Shown: one piece after another, positions 7,408 through 14,513 of the stretch
How the letters are laid out: every line of letters begins with the position of its first letter
How positions within the stretch are numbered: the first letter of the stretch is position 1
From: Fischerella sp.
GTDB taxonomy: Bacteria; Cyanobacteriota; Cyanobacteriia; Cyanobacteriales; Nostocaceae
Assembly: GCA_026419705.1 (NCBI GenBank)
Contig: JANZYY010000024.1
Location: 4,214 to 19,556, forward strand
DNA length: 15,343 bases
Reading direction: 5' to 3'
The notes under the pieces: generated by a model
Told to the model about the DNA's origin: nothing
The model's input: the letters and a program-made list of their open reading frames with translations, nothing else
Database searches by the model: none
Made by a program: the position numbers and the translations under genes

Positions 7408-7899
7408 TTAAAATCTCAAACCAACACCACCTTGCAAAGAAAAAGTTGTGCCACCATCACGCAAGGCGTCAAAGCCAATAATCGCATTGCCAAAAACAAC
7501 AGCATTGCTGTGAGGTACAGCATAATCAATGCCCGGTTGTAACGCAAAGCCGACTTTGTTGCCAACAGGAGAAGGTGTATCGCCGCCAGCAAAAATAAAA
7601 CCAGCTCCTAAGTAGGTATCGGTTTGCCAGTCGACGGGGAAGTCGTAGGAAACCGTGGGCACAAGTGCTACATTCTTACCAAAGAAGGCTTGACCACGAA
7701 AAGAAATTGGGGATTCTAAAAGTTTGTAACGAAAAGCAACAACGCCTCCAAGTTGACCGCCATCAGCAAAGCCGATCGCCGGACCAATACCAACATAGCT
7801 ACCATATGCTGCTTGGGCGTTTACTGGTTGGGTAAACTGGGTCAAACTTAAAAGTGAACTAGCCAACAATACTGAGACTAAATACTTTAGACGCTTCAT
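7408..7899 (-). CDS. Small outer-membrane beta-barrel protein, secreted
   Basis: A 163-residue protein with a clear signal peptide: M-K-R-L-K, a hydrophobic core LVSVLLASSLLSL, and a likely cleavage after VNA at residue 28. The mature part is rich in glycine and alternating hydrophobic/aromatic residues (for example YVGIGPAIGF, GVVAFRYKL, TYLGAGFIFAGG, FSLQGGVGLRF), as in membrane beta-strands, and ends in phenylalanine, the usual C-terminal signal for barrel insertion. About 135 mature residues would suit an eight-stranded barrel. The ATG has GAGGAGAG about 9 bases upstream, a strong ribosome binding site. Its upstream region is largely a heptamer repeat block. Function beyond an outer-membrane location is unknown. 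Confidence 0.75.
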   Translation of the reverse strand: MKRLKYLVSVLLASSLLSLTQFTQPVNAQAAYGSYVGIGPAIGFADGGQLGGVVAFRYKLLESPISFRGQAFFGKNVALVPTVSYDFPVDWQTDTYLGAGFIFAGGDTPSPVGNKVGFALQPGIDYAVPHSNAVVFGNAIIGFDALRDGGTTFSLQGGVGLRF

Positions 7900-7925
7900 T
7901 TTCTGACTCTCCTCACACCATAGTT

Positions 7926-7984
7926 TTGTTGGTTGTTGGTTGGTGGTTAGTGGTTAGTAGTTAGTGGTTAGTAGTTGATGGTAG
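7926..7984. repeat. Heptameric short tandem repeats (STRR-like)
   Basis: Two TTGTTGG units (7926-7939) are followed by TGGTTAG, TGGTTAG, TAGTTAG, TGGTTAG, TAGTTGA and a short TGGTAG (7944-7984). Degenerate heptamer tandems of this kind are well known in heterocystous cyanobacteria. The block lies just upstream of the beta-barrel gene; a pyrimidine run with repeated CCACTCTC follows at about 7992-8013. Confidence 0.85.
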
Positions 7985-8019
7985 TTATTCTTCCACTCTC
8001 CCACTCTCCCCACTCAATC

Positions 8020-10176
8020 TCAGGGACAACGGGGATGGATACCACCTTGAGTACAAATGTAAGCCAATTGCTTGGCATCTAAATTTTTCGTTTGACTAAA
8101 ATCTACTCCTTTGACCACAGCAGATTGTGAACCTAGTGTTGGAGTTTGGACAAATTGATCGGCAGGATCTTGTTTGGCAGGGAAGAAAATAGTTCCTTGA
8201 AAATCAGCACCTGTCAAGTTTGCTCCCCGTAAATCAGCAAGGCTGAGGTCAGCATTGCGGAAGTTTGCACTCTCCAAATTAGCAGAGTTCAAATTAGCAT
8301 TTGTCATGCGAGTTGCACTCAGGTTGGCGTTGCTTAAATCTGCACGGGCTAAATTTGCTCCTGATAGGTCTGCTCCTTGCCAATCAGTTTTGCTTAAGTT
8401 GGCAAAGGACAATTGGGCGGCGATCGCGATCGCTCGTCCTAAGCGAGCAGCATACAAGTTAGCGTCGTTAAATATTGCTTCGCTTAAATCTGCTCCAGTC
8501 AAGCTAGCATTTTCTAAGACAGCACCGCGCACATCGGCTCCCATTAACTGAGCGCTGCTGAGATTAGCATTAACCAGACGTGCATTGGTTAAGTTGGCTC
8601 CTTTGAGGGTAGCGCGGCTCAAATCTGTGCGAACCATTAGCACACGACTGAGGTTAGCCTCGTTGAGGTTGGCTTGTTTGATCTGAGCGCCACTCAAATC
8701 TGCAATGCGATCGTCGAAGGTATCCCAGCGTCCATCTTCACCGACTCCTCGGAAGTTACTACCCTTAAAACTAGCAAGGGATAGATTCGCACCTTTGAAA
8801 TTGACTCCCGATAAATCAACTTTGTCTAATACTAAGTTAAATAGAGGACGTTCTTTGGAGCCGCTTTGGAACAATTGCAGGCGGCTGAGATCGAGGTCGC
8901 TGACTTTACCACTATTGACCTCAACAATCTTATTGATTACCCGTTGGTTGTTTTGCAACCGCTTTTGTCGCAATTCCCGTTCTGGAGATGGGTTGGTGCC
9001 TATAGACTCCAAATCACCAGCCAGAGACTGATTCATGCGCTTTAAATCGGGTAGGGCTGGGAGACCAATATTTGCCAAAGCCTGCTCAATTGTACCTACT
9101 AGGCTGGGATCGGTTTCTTTAGCCAGCAGATCCACAAGATATTGGGTTGCTTGTGGATCGTTGAGAGTACCCATAGCTAAAATAGCACTGCGGCGTTCTT
9201 CATTGCTGGCGCCAGAGTTGGGACTCAATTGTTTGACTAGTGCAAGGAATTGCTGACTGTTACGCTGCTCTAATGCCCGCCGATTTTGCTGAGTTTGAAT
9301 GTAGACTTGAGTACCGACTAAAGTTATTAATACACCAGCCATACTCAAAAGCGCTAACCCAAGCAGTGCCATACTTGGATTGAGCAACAATCGCTTCCAC
9401 GGATTTGAAGGTGGTTGAATGGTTTGTGGTGGTGCGATCGCTGTATTTTCATCTCCTTGTTCGTTCCACTGCGACTGTTCCAGCTTTTTGTCTTGTAGTT
9501 GCGAAGGTTTAAATGGTTTCGTCGCATCTATGGTGTAAGTACCTGCCAAACGATCGTGCAGGGCCCGTCGCCCTTTTGGCGATGAAAAGCCCCTGCCTTC
9601 TGCCAGTATCATTAAACCAGCCAAGACTGTCAAAACACCCAAGTTAGGAAAGGCTGGACTGTAGCGCCAGAGTGTGTAAGCTGCAGATAAAGGCAAGGTC
9701 CAACGGCCAATTATTTCTCGCGCCAAAACTGCTCCCAAACCAGGTGGCTTTCCCTGGGAGTTGACAACCCGAACCCCAAACCAGCGTTTGCTAAAGGTAC
9801 TACCTGTCTTGGCAAGTAGAAGCAACTGCCAACCGGAGAGTGTCAGAGGCGCTAATATGGCTACCGTCCATAAAAAATTTGTCGGCCATGCCACGTTTCG
9901 AGTGCCATAGCTAACAGGTAGAGCTAAGGGGCGGGCAATTTCTCTTTCTGTTACTATTAATATGGGGTTTAACGGTACTCGATTCAAATCGCTTCTGGTA
10001 TTCAGATACGCGCCAAGACTGTAAGGAATCAACCCACTGACAACTACCAGTGTCATTTCTGTTGCCCAAGCAGCAATGCGCCTAGTTACTAGAGGCAGTG
10101 AATTGAGTTTTCCCGGTTGATTTGACTGACTGGAACTAGGTTGACCGCTACTTCTCCTCACAATTGGGGTTGCCAT
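8020..10176 (-). CDS. RDD-domain membrane protein fused to HEAT-like and pentapeptide-repeat domains
   Basis: A 718-residue protein in three parts. Residues 28-215 form an RDD-type membrane domain: arginine pair near the start (TRRIAAW), hydrophobic helices at about 41-57, 101-122 and 178-193, the SKRWFGVRVV motif, and H-D-R-L-A-G near its end. After a polar linker comes another membrane helix (about 268-290), then a helical stretch resembling one or two HEAT repeats (about 325-378). Residues 445-660 are pentapeptide repeats of the A-(D/N)-L-x-x type, which fold as a right-handed beta helix. The tail L-D-A-K-Q-L-A-Y-I-C-T-Q-G-G-I-H-P is also seen after pentapeptide domains in cyanobacteria. 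An Asp-rich loop at about 477-492 interrupts the repeats. AAGGGA stands about 7 bases before the ATG. Function is unknown; the beta helix may be a protein-binding surface tethered to the membrane. Confidence 0.85.
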   Translation of the reverse strand: MATPIVRRSSGQPSSSQSNQPGKLNSLPLVTRRIAAWATEMTLVVVSGLIPYSLGAYLNTRSDLNRVPLNPILIVTEREIARPLALPVSYGTRNVAWPTNFLWTVAILAPLTLSGWQLLLLAKTGSTFSKRWFGVRVVNSQGKPPGLGAVLAREIIGRWTLPLSAAYTLWRYSPAFPNLGVLTVLAGLMILAEGRGFSSPKGRRALHDRLAGTYTIDATKPFKPSQLQDKKLEQSQWNEQGDENTAIAPPQTIQPPSNPWKRLLLNPSMALLGLALLSMAGVLITLVGTQVYIQTQQNRRALEQRNSQQFLALVKQLSPNSGASNEERRSAILAMGTLNDPQATQYLVDLLAKETDPSLVGTIEQALANIGLPALPDLKRMNQSLAGDLESIGTNPSPERELRQKRLQNNQRVINKIVEVNSGKVSDLDLSRLQLFQSGSKERPLFNLVLDKVDLSGVNFKGANLSLASFKGSNFRGVGEDGRWDTFDDRIADLSGAQIKQANLNEANLSRVLMVRTDLSRATLKGANLTNARLVNANLSSAQLMGADVRGAVLENASLTGADLSEAIFNDANLYAARLGRAIAIAAQLSFANLSKTDWQGADLSGANLARADLSNANLSATRMTNANLNSANLESANFRNADLSLADLRGANLTGADFQGTIFFPAKQDPADQFVQTPTLGSQSAVVKGVDFSQTKNLDAKQLAYICTQGGIHPRCP

Positions 10177-10234
10177 TGCATATTTCCCTTGAACTTTAAT
10201 ATATCCGCCTCTGTCAACGTGTTAAGATATACCG

Positions 10235-10576
10235 CTACTTGCGTTGCGAACTGCTAGATACAATGAATTTGTATCCAAAGTACACCAGTCCTGCCAAGAA
10301 TGCCAAACTAATTGCAGAAGCTACTAGTCTGAACACTGCTTGCAACACAGCAAAGCTCAATAAAACCCCAACAGTTACAAACACTAGCTTTCCCGTTGCA
10401 GATAAAGTGTTGAACCAACTTAAAAATTGCTGTAGTTGCGGATTTGTACTTGGAAAACCAGACTGGGAAGGTTCCTCTATTCGCTGTGAATGGGGTGTTT
10501 TCCCAGAAGAGGAATTAATTTCTGCCTCTAGTTTTCGGAGGCGTTGCTGTAAGTCTTCTTCAGGTTGAGGATTCAT
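10235..10576 (-). CDS. Small two-helix membrane protein, hypothetical
   Basis: A 113-residue protein with an acidic/basic N-terminal helix (QPEEDLQQRLRKLEAEIN), likely a short coiled coil, a polar Ser/Pro linker, then two hydrophobic segments at about 63-80 and 84-103 with a basic tail. This architecture is common among uncharacterised cyanobacterial membrane proteins, and I cannot assign a function. The ATG at 10576 has GAGG about 9 bases upstream; a TTG one codon earlier (10579) is possible. It ends 58 bp before the RDD protein gene on the same strand, so the two may be co-transcribed and act together at the membrane (inference). Confidence 0.7.
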   Translation of the reverse strand: MNPQPEEDLQQRLRKLEAEINSSSGKTPHSQRIEEPSQSGFPSTNPQLQQFLSWFNTLSATGKLVFVTVGVLLSFAVLQAVFRLVASAISLAFLAGLVYFGYKFIVSSSSQRK

Positions 10577-11010
10577 CAATTTTTACCTCAGCTAGTAAAC
10601 TTGGTCAACAACAGACCCACTCAGTGCACTAAATGTAGTGGACGGTTGTTTTAGTGATTTTAGCAAGATTGGCTCTTGAACTGACAGTTCGAGAGGAAGA
10701 GATGGAAGGATGTTAAGAAAGTGACTTGATGCACATCTTAGACACTGCTTTCGCATTGGCGTAGCAGCTGTTTTGAAGCATCGCTTGAACATATTTCTAT
10801 TCTGCAACGCCAATTTGATTCTCTAGCTGAATGGAGAATCAAAAAAGGAATTAAAGGTAAAAAAATAAAAGTTAACTTCTTCCATCTTGTAAGGAACTAA
10901 TCAGCAAGATACATCGTGCTGACTGCGGCTGATTTAAACATATTTTCACAAATGATTTAGGGCTATAGAAGTTCTATATTTGTATTTTAAAGTTTGATGA
11001 TTAATTGTGC
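10577..11010. other. Intergenic region with three inverted repeats
   Basis: No convincing gene in 434 bp; a 73-codon minus-strand frame here has no domain or membrane signature. Three hairpins can be drawn: 10673-10682 with 10686-10695 (10 pairs, one wobble, 3-base loop), 10814-10823 with 10834-10843 (10 perfect pairs, 10-base loop), and 10901-10906 with 10917-10922 (6 pairs). The stretch lies downstream of the permease gene and upstream of the small membrane protein gene, so it should hold a terminator and a promoter, but neither has a clear consensus. Confidence 0.45.
10814..10843. repeat. Perfect 10-bp inverted repeat (hairpin)
   Basis: TTTGATTCTC at 10814-10823 pairs perfectly with GAGAATCAAA at 10834-10843 across a 10-base loop. 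On the plus strand it is followed by A, not T, and on the minus strand the T-run comes before rather than after the stem, so it does not fit a standard intrinsic terminator. It may be an RNA hairpin or an operator. Confidence 0.5.
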
Positions 11011-11868
11011 TTACTGTTTTTGCTGTGAATAATTTTCACCACGATTTAAAATCCCGTAATTGGGACTAAAAAGCAATGCTAATAGAAATAGTCCCGATAC
11101 TACTAAAACAATCGCCGGGCCAGAAGGCAAATTATAAAAATAACTAAGGTACATACCACTGATACTAGAAATTACTCCAATTAATGCTCCTAAAATCATG
11201 ACTTGGTGCAGGCGCTTAACTAATAAATAAGCGGTTGCTCCTGGGGTAATTAACAGTGATAGTACGAGAATGACACCAACGGCTTTCATGCTGGCGACAA
11301 TTGTTAAAGCAATTAGCAGCATCAGTCCAAAGTTCAGCCGATTTACTGGTAAACCTGCGGCTTGAGCACCTAAAGGATCAAAAGTATAAAATAGCAGTTC
11401 TTTGTATAACAAAAAGACTACTATGAACACAATGACAGTAATAATGGCTGTGTCTCGCACATCTTGTGCAGTTACACCAAGAATATTGCCAAAGAGAAAG
11501 TGGTTGAGGTCAATTTTATTTTCTTTTTGAATAACAGTAATCAAAGTCACACCAAGGGCAAAGAATGCTGAAAAAACTATTCCCATTGCTGCATCTTCTT
11601 TGATCGGCGATCGCGTCCCGATCCAAGCGATGCACATTGTACTGAGAACACCTGCAACAAACGCCCCGATAAAAATGTTACCTCCCAATAAAAAAGCGAT
11701 CGCCAGTCCCGGTAAAACTGAGTGACTGATCGCATCGCCCAGCAAAGCCAACCGCTGCACCATCAAGTAGCTACCTACAACAGCACACAACATGCCCACT
11801 AAAATGGCGATAATCAGCGATCGCTGCATAAAGCCGTACTGTAAAGGCTCAATAAAAGCTTCTAACAT
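11011..11868 (-). CDS. mntB: Mn/Zn ABC transporter permease (ABC-3 family)
   Basis: A 285-residue integral membrane protein of the ABC-3 metal permease family (MntB/ZnuB/TroC type). It is almost entirely hydrophobic with eight or nine helices. Family landmarks include MVQRLALLGDAISHSVLPGLA near residues 36-56, G-T-R-S-P-I-K-E-D-A-A-M-G-I in the cytoplasmic loop, and MKAVGVILVLSLLITPGATAYLL near 194-216. It dimerises as the channel through which the binding protein delivers the metal. It follows the ATPase gene on the same strand with a 76-bp spacer containing short heptamer-like repeats. The family is certain; the choice of Mn over Zn is a preference from the binding protein's lack of a His-rich loop. 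Confidence 0.85.
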   Translation of the reverse strand: MLEAFIEPLQYGFMQRSLIIAILVGMLCAVVGSYLMVQRLALLGDAISHSVLPGLAIAFLLGGNIFIGAFVAGVLSTMCIAWIGTRSPIKEDAAMGIVFSAFFALGVTLITVIQKENKIDLNHFLFGNILGVTAQDVRDTAIITVIVFIVVFLLYKELLFYTFDPLGAQAAGLPVNRLNFGLMLLIALTIVASMKAVGVILVLSLLITPGATAYLLVKRLHQVMILGALIGVISSISGMYLSYFYNLPSGPAIVLVVSGLFLLALLFSPNYGILNRGENYSQQKQ

Positions 11869-11875
11869 AGTTTAT

Positions 11876-11940
11876 TGTTTGTTGTTTGTTGATTATTCCA
11901 ATCAATCACCAACCACCAACAGCTAACCAATGACCAATGA
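11876..11940. repeat. Short heptamer-like repeats in the ATPase-permease spacer
   Basis: The spacer contains TTGTTTG/TTGTTTG-type units at its left end and CCACCAA, CCAATGA, CCAATGA, CTAATTA-type units at its right. It is related in style to the block at 7926-7984 and sits inside a probable operon without separating it far. Confidence 0.6.
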
Positions 11941-11944
11941 CTAA

Positions 11945-12763
11945 TTACGCTGCCTCTTTCCAAAAGATTACATTACCACCGTAGGCGCGGGACAAATTTT
12001 CTTCAGTTAATACCTGCTGTCGAGAACCTGTAGCAATTACTTCGCGATTTAGTAAAATTAACTCATCAAAATGAGCGATCGATTCCCCTAAATCGTGGTT
12101 GACGACAAGAACTATTTTTCCAGCAGCTGCGAGTTCGTGAAATATTTCAAAAATGACTGACTGAGTTTTCTGATCGATACCCACAAATGGCTCATCAAAG
12201 CAAAAAATTTCCGCTTCCTGTGCTAACGCACGCGCTAAAAATACCCGTTGTTGCTGTCCTCCTGAAAGCTGTCCGATGGGACGGTTGCGGTATTCAATTA
12301 TGCCTACTCTTTCCAAAGCAGCTTTTGCTACCTGTCTGCTCACCGTACTAAAACCACGCAACCAACCTGTTTTCTTCACCCTTCCCATCATGACCACATC
12401 CCAAACCGTAGCGGGATAAGTCCAGTCTATTTGATTGCGCTGCGGTACATATGCAACTTTCTCCAGTTGACGCGTCAAAGGTTTTCCTTTATACAGTACA
12501 GTCCCGCGACTGGGAACCAATCCCAACATCGCTTTCATCAACGTGCTTTTACCAGCACCATTGGGACCAAATATACCAGTTAGTTGTCCTGCTTTCACGG
12601 TACAGTTTACGTCCGTGAGGGCTTCTACTGACCGATAATGCACGCTTAAATGGGCAATGGTAATGGCATCATTAGCATTGGCGTCAATAGGTGTTATTGC
12701 TGGACTGGGCATTTCTAGGGTCTGTTTCTGGGATAGATTGGACTGTAAAAATACGGTTTCCAT
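11945..12763 (-). CDS. mntA: Mn/Zn ABC transporter ATP-binding protein
   Basis: A 272-residue ABC ATPase. Walker A is G-P-N-G-A-G-K-S-T (66-74), the Q-loop follows at VPQRNQIDW (about 106-114), the signature is LSGGQ (166-170), Walker B is IFCFDEP (186-192) and the H-loop histidine is H223 in VVNHD. The Q-loop context and the A-T-V-W-D-V-V-M-M-G-R stretch are typical of metal (Mn/Zn/Fe) importers. It energises the permease encoded just downstream. The first 33 residues precede the ABC fold and are poorly structured; the ATG at 12763 lacks a good ribosome binding site and a second ATG at codon 18 could be used instead. It diverges from the binding-protein gene across a short shared regulatory region. 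Confidence 0.88.
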   Translation of the reverse strand: METVFLQSNLSQKQTLEMPSPAITPIDANANDAITIAHLSVHYRSVEALTDVNCTVKAGQLTGIFGPNGAGKSTLMKAMLGLVPSRGTVLYKGKPLTRQLEKVAYVPQRNQIDWTYPATVWDVVMMGRVKKTGWLRGFSTVSRQVAKAALERVGIIEYRNRPIGQLSGGQQQRVFLARALAQEAEIFCFDEPFVGIDQKTQSVIFEIFHELAAAGKIVLVVNHDLGESIAHFDELILLNREVIATGSRQQVLTEENLSRAYGGNVIFWKEAA

Positions 12764-12839
12764 AATTGTGCTTTTATAGTTCTTACTTCAGCTTACTATA
12801 AAAATGAAAAGAAAATGAAAATATCTCTAGTTGGGAATA
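12764..12839. promoter_or_regulatory. Shared divergent regulatory region of the metal importer
   Basis: TATAAA occurs on both strands (minus strand at 12773-12778, plus strand at 12797-12802), giving back-to-back -10 candidates. Two direct copies of AAAATGAAAA at 12801-12810 and 12812-12821, 11 bp apart, overlap the plus-strand -10 and the expected start point. That is a position where a repressor would act. No canonical -35 and no perfect Zur-type inverted repeat is visible. The regulator is not identified. Confidence 0.45.
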
Positions 12840-13910
12840 ATGTTCAATTTCAGTGAAACTAATGCTACAGGCAGAAGGCACAAACAAGTCAAGAATCAAC
12901 AGTCAAAAGATTCCTCCAATCTTCCCATCTCCACCTCTTCATACTGGTGGCGGTATATCAAGCATCACCTATGTCTGGGAATACTTTTATCGCTGGCGCT
13001 ATTTGGCTGTACGCCATCGAATCCTTCTAACCCAACAGCAGGTGGTAAGCCGCAAGTTGTAGCAACTAGCACTATTATTGCCGATCTGGCTGAGGAAGTC
13101 GGCAAAGACCAAATTCAGCTGACGGGAATTCTTCAACCGGGTACAGATCCGCATGTTTACGAACCAAGACCACAAGATAGTAAGTTTTTAGAAGAAGCGG
13201 ACTTGATTTTGTATAACGGCTACAACTTAGAGCCTGGATTGATTAAGTTAATGAATGCAGCAGGGACAAAGGCGCGGAAGTTAGCGGTAGGAGAGGTAGC
13301 CAAGCCGTTACAGTTAGAAAAAAGCAAAGGCGAGGTAGTCCCAGATCCACACGTTTGGGGTGATGTGAAAAATGCGATCGCGATGGTGAACGCGATTCGC
13401 GATGTTTTGATTGAGTTATCGCCAGAAGACAAAGCAGAATTTACCCAAAATGCGCAGCAACTGACTACGGAATTACAACAGTTAGATAGCTGGATCGCCC
13501 AACAAATTCAAACTATTCCCCTAGCTCGGCGCAAACTTGTAACTACCCACGATGCGTTTCAATATTACGGACAAGCTTACAACATACCAATTGCAGGTAC
13601 ATTGATTGGGATTAGTACAGAAGAACAACCGAGCGCCCAAACAGTCAAGCAACTGGTAGAGTCAATTAAAAAGATTGGCATTCCGGCGATTTTTGCTGAG
13701 ACTACAATTAACCCAATTTTGATTAAAACGGTAGCGCAAGAAGCAGGGGTGAAATTAGCACCACGTCAACTTTATTCTGATTCCATTGGTGCGCCTGGAA
13801 GTGATGGCGATTCTTATAGCAAAATGATGCAGGCGAATACACAGACTATTGTTGAAGCCTTGGGGGGAAAGTACACGCCATTTCAACCTGCTAGTTCAAA
13901 GAAAAATTGA
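12840..13910 (+). CDS. mntC: Mn/Zn-binding lipoprotein of ABC importer (cluster A-I)
   Basis: A 356-residue solute-binding protein that captures a divalent metal in the periplasm. A lipobox L-A-L-F-G-C places the lipid-anchored cysteine at residue 57, after an unusually long polar N-terminal region (about 40 residues) before the hydrophobic core. The mature fold has the family signs: VVATSTIIADLAEEVG, T-D-P-H-V-Y-E-P (H105), P-D-P-H-V-W (H171), TTHDAFQYYG (H237) and L-Y-S-D-S (D314). His-His-His-Asp matches TroA; Mn-specific members usually have Glu at the third place, and Zn-specific ZnuA proteins usually carry a His-rich loop, which is absent. Mn or Zn, or both, is therefore possible. A TTG at 12831 would add three residues. 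It diverges from the ATPase and permease genes. Confidence 0.88.
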   Translation: MFNFSETNATGRRHKQVKNQQSKDSSNLPISTSSYWWRYIKHHLCLGILLSLALFGCTPSNPSNPTAGGKPQVVATSTIIADLAEEVGKDQIQLTGILQPGTDPHVYEPRPQDSKFLEEADLILYNGYNLEPGLIKLMNAAGTKARKLAVGEVAKPLQLEKSKGEVVPDPHVWGDVKNAIAMVNAIRDVLIELSPEDKAEFTQNAQQLTTELQQLDSWIAQQIQTIPLARRKLVTTHDAFQYYGQAYNIPIAGTLIGISTEEQPSAQTVKQLVESIKKIGIPAIFAETTINPILIKTVAQEAGVKLAPRQLYSDSIGAPGSDGDSYSKMMQANTQTIVEALGGKYTPFQPASSKKN

Positions 13911-13911
13911 T

Positions 13912-13958
13912 ATCTTCTTGCCATGAGCGCCTCGGCTGGTGCCATGTGGTAAGAAGAT
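13912..13958 (+). terminator. Long hairpin directly after the binding-protein gene
   Basis: One base after the stop, ATCTTCTT (13912-13919) pairs with AAGAAGAT (13951-13958). Pairing continues inward with GCCATG against CATGTGGT-type bases (some G-U pairs) and again with GCGCC against GGTGC around a TCGGCT loop, a nearly continuous stem of about 19 pairs. No T-run follows, so it could stop transcription by structure alone, protect the 3' end of the message, or be a palindromic repeat. Confidence 0.55.
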
Positions 13959-13990
13959 CTGGTATGTCTGGTTCCCATCCTACTATTTAA

Positions 13991-14088
13991 CTTAGTGGTT
14001 AAATATTATCTGTTTCACCCCTAAGACATCAAGACACTAAGACAAGTTCATTTTCGCCGATGAGTGGCCTAGGTTTGATTTTTCATCT
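13991..14088 (-). repeat. Dispersed repeat, copy B (inverted partner of 1281-1386)
   Basis: Read on the minus strand this matches copy A from end to end, about 85% by hand alignment with the same termini, but with three rather than four octamer units. It lies between the 3' ends of two convergent genes, as copy A lies after a 3' end. Confidence 0.85.
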
Positions 14089-14159
14089 GGTGGTTGTGGG
14101 TAATTGCCCGTGGGAGTCTAGCTTGAGTAGGGGAAGGAGAGTTGAAGACTTGCTAACGC

Positions 14160-14372
14160 CTACTCTTCCACTACTTCAAACAAATCTTCCAATAAAACGT
14201 CAAACGTCCGAGCTAACTTTTTGAGGGCAGTTAGGTCAACTGTTGACCTTTGCGGCAAGCGCATGTAAGTTTTTACTGTACCATATGGTACACCTGAGCG
14301 ATCGGATACTTCCTTAATCGTCCAGCCTTCCTTATCAGCAAATTCTTGAATGCGTAACCTTACCAGACCCAT
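14160..14372 (-). CDS. Small XRE/Cro-type helix-turn-helix regulator
   Basis: A 70-residue protein that is little more than a DNA-binding domain. A helix-turn-helix is visible as W-T-I-K-E-V-S-D-R-S-G-V-P-Y-G-T-V-K-T-Y (about 17-36), followed by a third and fourth helix (LTALKKLARTFDVLLEDLFEV). This is the Cro/C1 layout, with V-P-Y-G-T-V in the recognition turn and an acidic C-terminus. The ATG at 14372 is preferred; a TTG at 14381 would add three residues. It diverges from the unknown gene at 14514 across about 140 bp and may control it or itself (inference). Small stand-alone XRE proteins occur in antitoxin, phage and housekeeping settings; no toxin partner is recognised next door. Confidence 0.8.
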   Translation of the reverse strand: MGLVRLRIQEFADKEGWTIKEVSDRSGVPYGTVKTYMRLPQRSTVDLTALKKLARTFDVLLEDLFEVVEE

Positions 14373-14513
14373 ACTTGACAAATAGCGAATCTTCGCTGTA
14401 GTGTTATTTAAATAATAAAGCGATCGCTTCGGTATGTCAAACTCAAGCGATCGCCAAACTCGTAAAGGCTTCTAGTAAAAGCCATATACGAAGTCACATT
14501 ACAAAATGATATC
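14373..14513. promoter_or_regulatory. Divergent spacer with two HIP1 sites
   Basis: It separates the XRE regulator from the next gene. Two GCGATCGC octamers lie at about 14420 and 14447, the first within the longer palindrome AAGCGATCGCTT. A perfect 10-bp palindrome ATGATATCAT (14506-14515) overlaps the start codon at 14514. HIP1 sites are genome-wide, so only the last is a candidate operator; no -35/-10 pair is clear. Confidence 0.4.

Noticed and set aside
7279..7542. Plus-strand ORF with repeating V-E-T-R-N-F-I-V
   Set aside because: It is the translation of the non-coding 24-bp repeat, whose length is a multiple of three, and then runs antisense into the beta-barrel gene.
8255..9256. Plus-strand ORFs opposite the pentapeptide and HEAT-like region
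   Set aside because: Their Ala/Leu/Lys-rich repeats are the antisense of the pentapeptide repeats; the minus-strand frame has the domain evidence.
10214..10219. Minus-strand TTGACA as a promoter for the RDD gene
   Set aside because: The only TATATT-like box lies 8 bases away, so there is no properly spaced -10.
10592..10813. Minus-strand 73-codon ORF
   Set aside because: No recognisable domain, signal or ribosome binding site; it covers a hairpin-containing spacer and its composition looks non-coding.
14278..14291. Perfect 14-bp palindrome GTACCATATGGTAC
   Set aside because: It lies within the XRE coding sequence, encoding part of the recognition turn, so coding constraint and chance are a simpler explanation than an operator.
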